NCBI GenBank assembly: GCA_945862225.1
Contig: CAMAXG010000004.1
Location: 1 to 44,225, forward strand
Direction: 5' to 3'
Source of the DNA: Thermoflexus hugenholtzii JAD2
Lineage (GTDB): Bacteria > Chloroflexota > Limnocylindria > Limnocylindrales > Limnocylindraceae
DNA length: 44,225 nucleotides
A program made the position numbers and the translations under genes. Under the pieces are notes generated by a model, which was given only the letters and a program-made list of their open reading frames with translations, searched no databases and had not been told where the DNA came from. Positions 21,067 through 31,580 of the stretch are shown one piece after another; positions within the stretch are counted from its first letter, which is position 1, and the number at the start of each line of letters is the position of its first letter.

Positions 21067-22215
21067 CTAGTAGAGCGGGATCTCCAAGGTCAACACACTC
21101 CAGCTCTCTCCCTTGCGATCGAGGTCCGCCGGCCAATGCAACTCAGCAAGCGCCAAGACAGCGCCATCCACGTACTCGTTCTTGAACTGGTTCGTGAGTA
21201 CCCCGGCAGAGACTGCAGTTGCCACGGCGTTGGTGATGCCATCGATATCGATCCAGAGTACGCCGTTAGCAGCCGGCCAGAGTTGGTTGTTGAGTGCATT
21301 GACACTCCATACCAACGTCTCTTGATCTTGATCGGATGTGCCGATTCCGAGGAACAGTGCAGCGCAATCTTCGATGAAGTCGCGACAGAACGCGAGGCCC
21401 TCTGCTAGGGCAACAAGCGATGCCGCTGCGGCAATCTTTGCGTTGTCAGATGTGAGCGCCGAAGCGTGTGCCCAAATCGCAAGGCCGGTGTCGAAGGTTG
21501 TGGGCGTGATGGAAAACTCTACGAGCCCCTCCACACCAACGCTCGCTCCAGTGACGAGGTCTGGACCCTGAACCAGGCGAGGCCAGCCGTCAATCGAACT
21601 GACAATTGCAGCTGCGTAGGTGCCGTCAAGAATTGGAATGGGATCAAACGACGAAGAGAGGTCGGTGGCATAGGTCAGGGAGAGTGACGCAAGATCCACC
21701 CCCGCCGCCGAGAGGGCGGCAAGCGCCGTGGCGGCATCGCCCGGCAGGCCATGAACGAAGATGTTCTTGCCCGCGAGGTCAGCAATCTCAGTGATGCCAG
21801 AGGTGACTGGCGTCACGAGGCGCCAGTCAGACTGCTGCGCGAGCCCTGCGATCAGCATAAGGTCGCTGCCTGCCTCTCGCGCGCTGAGCGCAGCAGCTGG
21901 CGAAGCCACATAGAGATCGACGGTCGATTCATCCTCCGCGCCTGCGAATGGGTCGACCCCGACCGTGGGTGTTGCAATGCTCAATGTGATTTCAGCAGCA
22001 GCAAGTGCCTCCTCTTGGGTCAAGAACGCAAAGGGGGCGTGCAGACCGCTTGGAGCGCCAGGTAGGTGATACACGACGCTCATCGGCTGGCTTGGAATTA
22101 GCGCTCCAGCGATCGACGAGGCGCTTGGCGTAGCCTCCCCTGGGACGCCAGGGCGACAGGCGGCGACCAACAGCAAGGAGAGCGAGAGCGCCAACGATCG
22201 GCGAATGAGGCTCAA
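21067..22215 (-). CDS. putative substrate-binding lipoprotein, NMT1/SsuA-like
   Basis: Lipobox [13 protein letters not shown]-like layout ([40 protein letters not shown]...[11 protein letters not shown]). ATGA overlap with pstB2. Confidence 0.6.
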   Translation of the reverse strand: MSLIRRSLALSLSLLLVAACRPGVPGEATPSASSIAGALIPSQPMSVVYHLPGAPSGLHAPFAFLTQEEALAAAEITLSIATPTVGVDPFAGAEDESTVDLYVASPAAALSAREAGSDLMLIAGLAQQSDWRLVTPVTSGITEIADLAGKNIFVHGLPGDAATALAALSAAGVDLASLSLTYATDLSSSFDPIPILDGTYAAAIVSSIDGWPRLVQGPDLVTGASVGVEGLVEFSITPTTFDTGLAIWAHASALTSDNAKIAAAASLVALAEGLAFCRDFIEDCAALFLGIGTSDQDQETLVWSVNALNNQLWPAANGVLWIDIDGITNAVATAVSAGVLTNQFKNEYVDGAVLALAELHWPADLDRKGESWSVLTLEIPLY

Positions 22216-23102
22216 CCGAATCGCCCTGCCACGTAGTCTTCGGTCAGTTGCTGCGTCGGAGCCGTGAAGATCTGTGGCGTGAGGCCGCTCTCCACGAGGT
22301 ATCCGCCACGGTCTTCACCCATGCTGAAGAACGCTGTCGAATCGGAGACGCGCGATGCCTGCTGCATGTTGTGCGTCACGATGACGATGGTGTACTCCGT
22401 TCGAAGCTCTCGAATCAACTCTTCAATCTTGAGTGTGGCGATCGGATCGAGGGCGGAGCAGGGCTCATCCATCAAGATCACTTCTGGGCGAACAGCAATG
22501 GCGCGCGCAATGCAGAGGCGCTGCTGTTGGCCACCGGAGAGTGAGGTGCCAGGCTCATTGAGTTTATCTTTCACCTCGTTCCAGAGTGCAGCCTTCTTCA
22601 GTGACTCTTCCACGATTCCTGCAATTTCACCCTTGCTTGAAGCGCCCGCGAGTCGCAGCCCGCTGGCCACATTGCCAAAGATCGACATCGTCGGAAATGG
22701 GTTCGGCTTCTGGAAGACCATGCCGATCACGCGTCGAACCCGAACAGGGTCGACAAGAGGCCCATAAACATCGATGCCATCTAACGTGATTGTGCCCTTT
22801 ACGGTTGCGTTCGGGATCGTTTCGTGCATGCGGTTGAGGGCGCGAAGGAGCGTGGACTTTCCACAGCCTGATGGGCCAATCAGCGCGGTGACCTTCTTTG
22901 GCTCGATGTTCAGGGACACATTGTTGACCGCGCGGAACTTGTCGTAGAACACCTCGAGGTTCTGCAGGTTGAGGCTCCCCTCCGACGCCTTGGCAGCCGC
23001 ACCTGCAGGCCGAGCCGCGGGCGATGCCGTCTTTGACGCGTTAGTCGACCCAACAGTGTTCGCTTCTGAGCGCTTCATCTTCTTCCCCTTCTCTTCTGCC
23101 AT
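22212..23102 (-). CDS. pstB: phosphate ABC transporter ATP-binding protein (copy 2)
   Basis: [70 protein letters not shown]. Ala/Lys-rich N-terminal extension; the start could be 23078. Confidence 0.96.
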   Translation of the reverse strand: MAEEKGKKMKRSEANTVGSTNASKTASPAARPAGAAAKASEGSLNLQNLEVFYDKFRAVNNVSLNIEPKKVTALIGPSGCGKSTLLRALNRMHETIPNATVKGTITLDGIDVYGPLVDPVRVRRVIGMVFQKPNPFPTMSIFGNVASGLRLAGASSKGEIAGIVEESLKKAALWNEVKDKLNEPGTSLSGGQQQRLCIARAIAVRPEVILMDEPCSALDPIATLKIEELIRELRTEYTIVIVTHNMQQASRVSDSTAFFSMGEDRGGYLVESGLTPQIFTAPTQQLTEDYVAGRFG

Positions 23103-23104
23103 GA

Positions 23105-23980
23105 CTATGCCACCCGGTTGTTGACGGTGCGGAACCGAACCAGAACGTTAAGTGTGAGTGCGATTACGAGAAGGACGAGTGCCGTCGCCCATGCTTGGCC
23201 GATTAGCAAGCTATCGGGCGAACTCGAATATCGATAAATTACGATTGGCATGGCGTTCATCGTTGAACCAAAATTGAGAATCTCTGTGTCGTTGGTGCCC
23301 TTTGCGGTAAGTAGCAGCGGTGCTGTCTCGCCCAGACCACGACTGACGGCGAGAACAACGCCAGTAAGCAGACCAGATGCGGCCGTTCGGCAGGTAACGA
23401 AGATCGTTGTTTTCCAGACCGGAATGCCGAGTGCGAGCGAGGCTTCTCGCACGCCGGCAGGAACGAGTCGAATCACCTCTTGGGTTGTGCGCATCACGAT
23501 AGGAATCATGAGCACAGAGAGTGCCACGATCGCTGCGTACCCAGAGAATCCGAGGGCCGGGACCACTACGAGGAAGGCGAAGAGTCCGGCGATGATACTC
23601 GGGGTGCCAAGCATCACATCGATGAGCAGCTCGCCAGCGGAAGAGACCCGCGGTGAGGCGAACTCGTTGAGGTAGACCCCGCCGGCAATGCCAACTGGCG
23701 CGGCAAGAATGATGGATGCAATCGTCAGCTGCAGCGAGCCGATGATGGCGTTTGAGATTCCAGGCTCGATGTCTAGGGGGCTGTTCACGATGAGCTGCGA
23801 CGTGAGGAATGGCAGTCCGTTTGTGATGATGTACAAAATGAGTCCGATGAGTGGAACCACGGCAATGGCGGCGGTCACAAACATGATTCCGCGCATAAAG
23901 CGGTCTGCGCGCCTGCGTCGAGCATCGCGCCCTGAGGGGGCTTTGACCAGGTCAGCAGCCGTAAATCGCAGCAAGCTCAC
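23105..23980 (-). CDS. pstA: phosphate ABC transporter permease PstA (copy 2)
   Basis: [67 protein letters not shown]. Confidence 0.94.
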   Translation of the reverse strand: MSLLRFTAADLVKAPSGRDARRRRADRFMRGIMFVTAAIAVVPLIGLILYIITNGLPFLTSQLIVNSPLDIEPGISNAIIGSLQLTIASIILAAPVGIAGGVYLNEFASPRVSSAGELLIDVMLGTPSIIAGLFAFLVVVPALGFSGYAAIVALSVLMIPIVMRTTQEVIRLVPAGVREASLALGIPVWKTTIFVTCRTAASGLLTGVVLAVSRGLGETAPLLLTAKGTNDTEILNFGSTMNAMPIVIYRYSSSPDSLLIGQAWATALVLLVIALTLNVLVRFRTVNNRVA

Positions 23981-24969
23981 GATGCCTGCCCCCCTCCGCG
24001 CGCCGCACGGCGAACGAGGAGACGAATAGCGAGGCTGAGCAAGAATGTGACCGCGAAGAGGCAGATACCGAGTGCGGCAAGGGCGCCTGTCTCGGTTGGG
24101 GTGCTGGCCTCGGCATAGTTTGATGCGATCTTTGACGCAATCGTTTGGCCAGGGAGGAAGAGACTAGAGGGGATCCCCTCCGCGTTGCCAATCACCATGG
24201 TTACGGCGATGGTCTCGCCGACTGCGCGACCAAGGGCCAGCAGCACCGCGCCGGTGAGCCCGACCCGTGCCGCTGGAAGCACGACATGACGAATAGTCTC
24301 CCATCGGGTTGCCCCCATGCCAATGAACCCTTCACGGAGTGATTGCGGTACCGAGCGAATGACTTCACGGCTGATGGCAACAACCATCGGAATGATCATG
24401 ATGGCGAGCACCATGCCGGCGCGGAAGACACTCTGCGCAGCGGGTGCTTCTGGATCTTCCGCGAGCCAAGGGAAGATTCTGCCGAGGGTGCTTGCGACCC
24501 ACCACTCCACCGAGTCCCGAAGGCGAATCGAGAGGTCGCCTGCCGCCCAGAGTCCGATCACCACGGAAGGGATCGCGGCCATGAGCTCGACGAGGAAGGT
24601 GAGTGGTGCAGCGAGGCGTCGCGGCGCGAACTCAACGAGGTACACCGCGGCCAAGATGCCGACTGGTGCCGCGATCAGGATCGCGATGAGTGCCGAGACC
24701 ACGGTCCCCCAGATCACTGCGAACGCACCGTAGTTGCCAACGACGCTGCCGTCGGGCTGCGTTACCTCCCCCGCCCAGCGGTCACCAAAGACGAAGGAGA
24801 GTGGAGTTTGAATGTTCCATACGGGAAGCGAAGAGACCACCATCGAAAGGACCACTCCAGCCAGGAGGATCCCCGCGACAACCACAGCAGAGCCGAAAAG
24901 AATGCGGAAGAGGGCATCCACCCGGATGCCTCGCCCGAACCCGAAACGATTCTCCTTGGTAATTGCCAT
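23977..24969 (-). CDS. pstC: phosphate ABC transporter permease PstC (copy 2)
   Basis: GILAAVYLVEFAPRRLAAPLTFLVELMAAIPSVVIGLWA, MGATRWETIRHVVLPAARVGLTGAVLLALGRAVGETIAVTMVIG. Start 24969 (MAITKENRF); the longer ORF runs through a hairpin. Confidence 0.95.
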   Translation of the reverse strand: MAITKENRFGFGRGIRVDALFRILFGSAVVVAGILLAGVVLSMVVSSLPVWNIQTPLSFVFGDRWAGEVTQPDGSVVGNYGAFAVIWGTVVSALIAILIAAPVGILAAVYLVEFAPRRLAAPLTFLVELMAAIPSVVIGLWAAGDLSIRLRDSVEWWVASTLGRIFPWLAEDPEAPAAQSVFRAGMVLAIMIIPMVVAISREVIRSVPQSLREGFIGMGATRWETIRHVVLPAARVGLTGAVLLALGRAVGETIAVTMVIGNAEGIPSSLFLPGQTIASKIASNYAEASTPTETGALAALGICLFAVTFLLSLAIRLLVRRAARGGGQAS

Positions 24970-25005
24970 CTCTTTTGGTTTTCCTCCGACTCCTGTAGAC
25001 AGCGC

Positions 25006-25037
25006 ACCAGCGGGGAGCCTTTCGGCCCCCCGCTGGT
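25006..25037 (-). terminator. strong hairpin between pstS2 and pstC2
   Basis: ACCAGCGGGG-AGCCTTTCGGCC-CCCCGCTGGT, 10-bp arms plus an inner GCC/GGC stem, just downstream of the pstS2 stop. Confidence 0.72.
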
Positions 25038-25068
25038 TCACCATTAAGCGCCCAAGCGCGACGTTAGA

Positions 25069-26421
25069 TTACGGCCAGAGAACCGTGCCGTCGTACTTGA
25101 TTGTCTTCAACTGAGCCACCGCCGCGTTTCGAGCGGCGGTAGGAAGCGCTGCGTATCCAACGATGCCGTCTGATACGTAGAGCTTGCTCTGACCGGTCGT
25201 CAGCGCCCAGTTAAGGAACGCGATGAGACCCTGCACCTGGGCCTTCGAGGCACCGGTGCCGCCAGATACCCAGCTCTTGTAAACCATCAACCATGAGTAC
25301 CCGACAATCGGATACGAGCTGGTCCCAGCAGCAAAGACTGGCTGGACGTAGCTCGTCGAAGGATTGATTGGGTCCTCGGTGGCAACCGCAGCGGTCATTG
25401 CTGCCGTTGCAGCTGTTGCGCTCGGTAGCACGTAGTTGAACTTTCCACGATTTGCACCTGAAGTGAACTTCGACTTCGTTTCAAGCGCAGCCGTCTTTAG
25501 GCCAGTGGCGGCAGCATATGAAAGCTCAACGTATCCGATTGAGCGGTTCGTCGCTGCAATGTTTGCAGCAACACCCGCATTTCCATCCCCACCGATGATT
25601 GCGCGAGCACCCTTTGCGGTGCGCATCGCACCGAAGTAGGTGCCTGGCTGCGTGCTGGCTGGCTTGAACGTACCCGCAGTTGCACTAAAAGCGGTGCTTG
25701 AATTGCTGCTGAAGTTTGACTCGTAGCCGCAGTTCTTCTGTGCTGCGGTGGCCGACTTGCCCAAATACGATGCAAAGATGAACGTGGTTCCGGAGCCATC
25801 GCTTCGGCCGTTCAGAATGATCGTGGAGCTGGTCAAGTTGGTAATAAGTGGGTTTAGCGCCTTGATCTTTGGATCATTCCACTTTTTGATCGTGCCGTTG
25901 TAAATGTCGCAGAGCACTGCGCCATTGAGTCGCAGCGTGGCGGCAACCGTACGGCGCGAGCTCGCAGAGACCCTCTGCTTGAGGCCGTCGAAGCGATATG
26001 CAACGGCAACTGGACCGGCGGTTGCCGGAATGACGATGTAGTCATTGGCGGTGCCGAGCGCCGTATCAATGGTTGTTCGGTTCGTTGAGGTCAGGACGCT
26101 GTCGGTGCCAGAGAACATCTGGGTGTCCTTCATCATCTCTGATCCCGCGAAGTTGGAGATGCCAGTGCTCGAACCACCACCGGTGTAGTCGAGAACAAAC
26201 TTGGAGGACGAGCTGGTACCAAAGCGGGAAGGGTTGACGTAGTTTCGGTAGTACTCAAACCACTTCGTGTACTGGTTCCACGGGAAGGTTGCACCCGAGC
26301 CGGTGATCTTGCCGAATCCGGCATCGATCGTTGGCGCTGAGGCGCTTGCCGTACCGGCAAGCCCCGCCACAAGCACCAAGCCCATGAGCAGGCTGGTTGT
26401 GATCTTCGTAAGGTTTCGCAC
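25069..26421 (-). CDS. pstS: phosphate ABC transporter substrate-binding protein PstS (copy 2)
   Basis: GTG start after GGAG; signal peptide GLVLVAGLAGTASASA without lipobox; GKITGSGATFPWNQYTKWFEYY (PstS N-terminal motif). Confidence 0.92.
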   Translation of the reverse strand: MRNLTKITTSLLMGLVLVAGLAGTASASAPTIDAGFGKITGSGATFPWNQYTKWFEYYRNYVNPSRFGTSSSSKFVLDYTGGGSSTGISNFAGSEMMKDTQMFSGTDSVLTSTNRTTIDTALGTANDYIVIPATAGPVAVAYRFDGLKQRVSASSRRTVAATLRLNGAVLCDIYNGTIKKWNDPKIKALNPLITNLTSSTIILNGRSDGSGTTFIFASYLGKSATAAQKNCGYESNFSSNSSTAFSATAGTFKPASTQPGTYFGAMRTAKGARAIIGGDGNAGVAANIAATNRSIGYVELSYAAATGLKTAALETKSKFTSGANRGKFNYVLPSATAATAAMTAAVATEDPINPSTSYVQPVFAAGTSSYPIVGYSWLMVYKSWVSGGTGASKAQVQGLIAFLNWALTTGQSKLYVSDGIVGYAALPTAARNAAVAQLKTIKYDGTVLWP

Positions 26422-27511
26422 TGTAACTCCTCCGCGGCGTTGCGCCGAACCGCCGATCTTTTGTGGGGCGCGGGGCAAGAGTGACGCAGCGATGTATACG
26501 GAACGCTAACGGTGTGTAAACGCTCTGTGAATTTTTGGTAACACCGTGCTTGGGGCGCCTTGGGGCCCTCTTTGGCCGCACGGACCGAATCGCCCCCCAC
26601 TCCGCCACCAGCACGGCACCGAGGATCAGCGCCCCACCAACCAGCTGAACTGCGGTAAGACGCTCGTTGAAGAGGTAGCCGGCCGCCACGATCGTGAAGA
26701 TCGGCTCCACGGTACTGATCAGCGCCGCACGGGCGGCCCCAAGACGCTGCGCCCCTATATAGAAGGCACCGATCGGAATGATCCCCGCAATGGTGGCGAC
26801 GCCAATGATCGGCAGGAGTGCGTCATCAGGGATCGGGGTTGGCAGCAGTTCGCGCCCAAGTGCGGCGCGCAGCAGCAACATGCCGACCGCGGTGCCGAAG
26901 AGGCTGACCGGAATGGCGGCGAGTGGCGAGGTGCCTCCGCGACCCGATGCGCCGGTACCGCTCTTGGTTTCGCCGCCGAGACGCGCGGCGAGAATGATGT
27001 AGCAGCTATAGATGATCGGCGAGGCGATGCCGAGCACCAGGCCGATCGGCGCGGGCTCATTCGCTTCAGGGATGCCACCCACGCCGAGCACGACCCCGGT
27101 GGTGGCGATCGCGAGGGCGATCCACGGGCGTGGCCCCGACGGTGCGTGGGCAAAGAAGATCGAGAGCACGGCAACGATGGCTGGGAAGGCATAGGTCATG
27201 AGGCCAGCGAGTGAGGCGTCAATCCAGGTGAGGCTCCCAAAGTAGGTAGCAGCGTTGGCAGTGAAGAAGAGCCCGATGGCAAAAGAACGGAGCGCACGCT
27301 CGCGGGTAAGGCCACGAAGGGCCGCGCGCCCAGCTGGGAGCGCGACGACGATGGCGCCAAGGATGAGCGCGGCGAGCAGGTGGCGCCAGACCAGCAGGTC
27401 GAGCCAATCAAATCCAGTCGGGTAGATCGCTTTCGCAAAGAGTGAGCCCGATCCATAGCCGATCGCCGAGACGACGACCAACAGAATCCACGGGAGTCGA
27501 TTTGAACGCAT
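26255..27511 (-). CDS. EamA/DMT-family transporter with a C-terminal tail overlapping pstS2
   Basis: MRSNRLPWILLVVVSAIGYGSGSLFAKAIY...; ten hydrophobic segments. The ORF continues through the pstS2 promoter and about 167 nt into pstS2 in another frame. Confidence 0.82.
   Translation of the reverse strand: MRSNRLPWILLVVVSAIGYGSGSLFAKAIYPTGFDWLDLLVWRHLLAALILGAIVVALPAGRAALRGLTRERALRSFAIGLFFTANAATYFGSLTWIDASLAGLMTYAFPAIVAVLSIFFAHAPSGPRPWIALAIATTGVVLGVGGIPEANEPAPIGLVLGIASPIIYSCYIILAARLGGETKSGTGASGRGGTSPLAAIPVSLFGTAVGMLLLRAALGRELLPTPIPDDALLPIIGVATIAGIIPIGAFYIGAQRLGAARAALISTVEPIFTIVAAGYLFNERLTAVQLVGGALILGAVLVAEWGAIRSVRPKRAPRRPKHGVTKNSQSVYTPLAFRIHRCVTLAPRPTKDRRFGATPRRSYSAKPYEDHNQPAHGLGACGGACRYGKRLSANDRCRIRQDHRLGCNLPVEPVHEVV
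26493..26542 (-). promoter_or_regulatory. PhoP-box-like array of five hexamers at 11-bp period upstream of pstS2
   Basis: Minus strand reads GTTACC-AAAAA-TTCACA-GAGCG-TTTACA-CACCG-TTAGCG-TTCCG-TATACA; hexamers sit at 26537, 26526, 26515, 26504 and 26493 on the plus strand. Confidence 0.6.
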
Positions 27512-27586
27512 CGTGGAAGGATACGTGTGAACGGCTACTTGGTGTGTGCCACACATCGTGTAGCGCACTCGGCTAGCATCAGCGCT

Positions 27587-28561
27587 ATGGCAAAAACGGT
27601 TTCAACGGCGGCCCCCCGACTCACCGCCGCCGCCCCACTGGCGATCGCTCTGGCGATGCTCACGATCTACATCGTGTGGGGCACCACCTACCTCGCCATT
27701 CGCGTGGTCGTTGACCCCGATCAAGGCATGGCCATTCCGCCATTCGCCATGGTCTTCATTCGATTTGCGGTTGCCGGTCTCGCCATGCTTGCACTCGTTG
27801 CCATCTTCGCCCGCGATGCGCTGCGCTCACTCACCCGTGCGCAGATTCGCGACCAGGCCATCGTCGGAATCGCCCTGAACGTTGGCGGACTCGGTGTGAC
27901 CTCATTTGGCGAGCAGACCATCCCTTCGGGGATCACCGCACTCCTGATCGCCCTGCTACCGATCTGGGTCGCCGTGATCGGGCGTGTGGTCTATAAGGAC
28001 CGTATTGCTCCACTCAGCATCCTTGGGATCGCCGTCGGCATCGTGGGGGTAATCATCCTCATCTCTCCTGATGCGGGTGACGCGGGCCTCGACCCTCTCG
28101 GACTCGCTTGCATCCTCTTTAGCCCGCTCAGCTGGGGTGGTGGTTCGATCTGGAGCCAACGTCGTGCCGCAACGCCGGCCGACTCTCGAGTTGCCGTAGC
28201 CATTCAAATGCTCGCCGGCTCCGTGGGCGGTGCAATCGTTGCCACCCTGCTCGGGGAGTGGAACAGCGTGGAATTCGGATCGCTCGGTAGTGACGTGATC
28301 TTTGCGCTCGCCTATCTCATCGTCGTCGGCAGCCTGATCGCCTACAACGTGTACACCTGGCTGCTCCGCGTTGCGCCATTCGGCCTCGTCTCCACATATG
28401 CCTATGTAAACCCGGTGGTCGCAGTGCTCGCCGGCAGCTTTATCTTGAGTGAGCCGATCTCGGCCCAGCTCATTGCAGGCGGCGCCATTGTGGTTGTTGG
28501 TGTCGCGATCATGGTGACGGCTCGCAATCGAACAATTGCACGCGGGGCTGCGTCGCACTGA
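27587..28561 (+). CDS. EamA/DMT-family transporter
   Basis: MAKTVSTAAPRL...TIYIVWGTTYLAIRVVVD...LGVTSFGEQTIPSGITALLIALLPIWVAVIG...TYAYVNPVVAVLAGSFILSEP. Confidence 0.92.
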   Translation: MAKTVSTAAPRLTAAAPLAIALAMLTIYIVWGTTYLAIRVVVDPDQGMAIPPFAMVFIRFAVAGLAMLALVAIFARDALRSLTRAQIRDQAIVGIALNVGGLGVTSFGEQTIPSGITALLIALLPIWVAVIGRVVYKDRIAPLSILGIAVGIVGVIILISPDAGDAGLDPLGLACILFSPLSWGGGSIWSQRRAATPADSRVAVAIQMLAGSVGGAIVATLLGEWNSVEFGSLGSDVIFALAYLIVVGSLIAYNVYTWLLRVAPFGLVSTYAYVNPVVAVLAGSFILSEPISAQLIAGGAIVVVGVAIMVTARNRTIARGAASH

Positions 28562-28562
28562 G

Positions 28563-29830
28563 ATGAGTGCAGGCGACGCGCCACTGCGCGTCTCAAGGGC
28601 GGCGGCACGCCGCTTCCTTGCCGAGCGCCACATGCTCCTCCCCCCGCGCCAGCTCCCCGCCAGTAAGGGCTCCGTGCTTGCCCTGGTTGAGCGGCTCGGA
28701 TCGCTGCAGTTCGATCCAGTTGACCTCGCAGGTCGCAGCCACGAGATCGTCTGCCATGCCCGCATTGATGGGTTTGAGCCACGCTGGGTAGACGAACTCC
28801 TCTACGCCAAGGTTCCCGCCCACCGCGCCCTGGTAGAGCAGTACAACGGCGTGCTGGTGATCGTGCCTACGAGTGAGCTCCCCTACTACCGACGCCCCGC
28901 CGACAAGCGCCGCGAGCGCTACTGGCGCGACGGCACCTACAAGCGACTCAAGCCGTGGGCCGACACGATCCTGTCGCGCATTACCGCCGAAGGGCCGCTC
29001 AGCGCCGCCGACTTCGGCCCCTCAAAGTCGGTCGCCTGGTCGTGGGGGCCAACACCGGCGTACCGCGCCGCGCTTGAAATGTTGCAGCTCGCGGGTCTGC
29101 TGCATCTTGCCCGCCGCGACGGTTCGCGGCGCTGGTTCGACCTTGCCGAACGACTGATCCCCCGCAACGTGCTGGAGCGCCGTGTCACCGAAGAGGAGCA
29201 GATCGAACACACCTTCTTGGCGCGGCATCGCGACCTTGGACTCGCCTCCGCGAACGGCGTCTGGGTGCAGACCGACTGGCCGCTCAAGCGTAAAGAGCTG
29301 GTGCGCCGACTCACCGAGCGCGGTGCCCTACTCAACATTGAGATCGATGGGCTCCCAGGGCCGTGGCGCATTCCGGGTGGTGAGCGCTTCGCCCTTGAGG
29401 CGGCGATGCGCGCCACTGCGGGCACGCGACCGGTAGCCGCCGATCCGAACGCGGTGACGCTGCTCTCACCGCTCGACCCGCTCATTCACGACCGGAAGCG
29501 ACTCGAGACGCTCTACAACTTCCACTACCGCTGGGAGATCTACACACCCGAGAAGAGGCGCGTCTACGGGCCGTATGTGATGCCGATCCATGCGGGTGAC
29601 GCCATCGTTGGTCGCATTCAACTACGACGCGTGAAGGAGACGGAGGCAGTAACGATTGACGGACTCTGGTGGGAGCGTGGCGCAAAGCCAACGCGCCACA
29701 TTACTGGCTTGGCCAACGCGATCGCCGCGCACCAACGACTGCTTGGGTCTACAGCGGGGCAGATGCCGAAAGAGATTGCAGATCGAAGTGACGGGCGGCG
29801 CCTCTTTAGGGCGCTGCGAAAGATCGCCGG

Positions 29831-29834
<4 letters not shown>
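28563..29834 (+). CDS. winged-helix DNA-binding / YcaQ-like (HTH_42) protein
   Basis: LRVSRAAARRFLAERHMLL...ALVERLGSLQFDPVDLAGRSHEIVCHARIDGFEPRWVDELLY...LLSPLDPLIHDRKRLETLYNFHYRWEIYTP: the YcaQ/HTH_42 family pattern. Confidence 0.85.
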
Positions 29835-30544
<710 letters not shown>

Positions 30545-30557
30545 CGTCGTACTCCTC

Positions 30558-31580
30558 TCAGTGTCCCGCTGCGGCGCCGCGGCCGAGGTAGGCCTCGATC
30601 ACCTTTGGATTGGTGCGGATCGCCTTTGGCAGACCCTCAGCGATCTTTTCGCCGTGGTCGAGCACCGTGATGTAGTCCGAGATTCCCATGACGACGCGCA
30701 TGTCGTGCTCAATGAGCAGCACGGTGATGCCGAGCTCGTCGCGAATGCGGCGAATGAGCGCGGTCATCTCTTCGGTCTCTTTCGGATTCATGCCGGCTGC
30801 CGGCTCGTCGAGCAAGAGGAGCTTCGGTCGGCTGGCGATCGCGCGAGCAATCTCAAGCAGGCGCTGCTTGCCATACGGCAGGTTGGCCGCCAGCTCGTTC
30901 TCCATGCCCGCGAGGTCAACGAAGGCGAGGAGTTCGCGCGCACGCTGCTCAGCGGCCGCCTCTTCTTCGCGCACCTGGCGCGTCTTGAAGAGGGCCCCGA
31001 GGAGGCCGGCGTGCAGGTGCACATGCATGCCAACAAGGATGTTCTCAAGCGTTGTCAGGCTCTTGTAGAGGCGAATGTTCTGGAAGGTGCGGGCAAGGCC
31101 AGCAACCACCATGTCGTTCGGCCGCGCAGGTCGCGTGACGCCGATGCGCTTGATCAGGCGGTTGTACCAGTCTGGGCGAACGATGTTCAGAAGGAGCGCG
31201 CCAACGAATCCAAGGAGCGCGACGGCGACCGAAGCGACCCCCTCGACGAGTCCAGTGTCGCCACCCACGGCCATCAGGAAGTAGATCGCTAGGGCGATGA
31301 ACGGGATCGTTGGAAGGACCAAGAGAATTGGCTCTCGGCCCGCGCCGGTTGGTGGCGAGATCAACGGCTTGCCGTCGAGCTCGATCGTGCCCTCTGTTGG
31401 AGCGTAAATGCCAGCGATGACGTTGAAGAAGGTGGTCTTCCCTGCACCGTTTGGCCCGATGATCGCGCTGATCGAACCGCGTGGGATCTCAAAGTCCACG
31501 TTGTTAACGGCGACGAGGCCGCCGAACTTCCGGGTGACGCCGCGAGCCCTCAGCATTGGTCCGCCCTTCGCTGCGCTCAC
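30558..31580 (-). CDS. livG: branched-chain amino acid ABC transporter ATP-binding protein LivG with a hydrophobic insertion
   Basis: VTRKFGGLVAVNNVDFEIPRGSISAIIGPNGAGKTTFFNVIAG...ARTFQNIRLYKSLTTLENILVG...LLLDEPAAGMNPKE...LLIEHDMRVVMGISDYITVLDHG. Length 340 aa against the usual ~255. Confidence 0.95.
   Translation of the reverse strand: MSAAKGGPMLRARGVTRKFGGLVAVNNVDFEIPRGSISAIIGPNGAGKTTFFNVIAGIYAPTEGTIELDGKPLISPPTGAGREPILLVLPTIPFIALAIYFLMAVGGDTGLVEGVASVAVALLGFVGALLLNIVRPDWYNRLIKRIGVTRPARPNDMVVAGLARTFQNIRLYKSLTTLENILVGMHVHLHAGLLGALFKTRQVREEEAAAEQRARELLAFVDLAGMENELAANLPYGKQRLLEIARAIASRPKLLLLDEPAAGMNPKETEEMTALIRRIRDELGITVLLIEHDMRVVMGISDYITVLDHGEKIAEGLPKAIRTNPKVIEAYLGRGAAAGH

Noticed and set aside
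24970-25044. Extended N-terminus of pstC2 from the ORF track
   Set aside because: Runs through the intergenic hairpin; MAITKENRF at 24969 is the more natural start.
27956-28765. 269-aa minus-strand ORF opposite EamA and YcaQ genes
   Set aside because: Antisense shadow ORF with no plausible family features.
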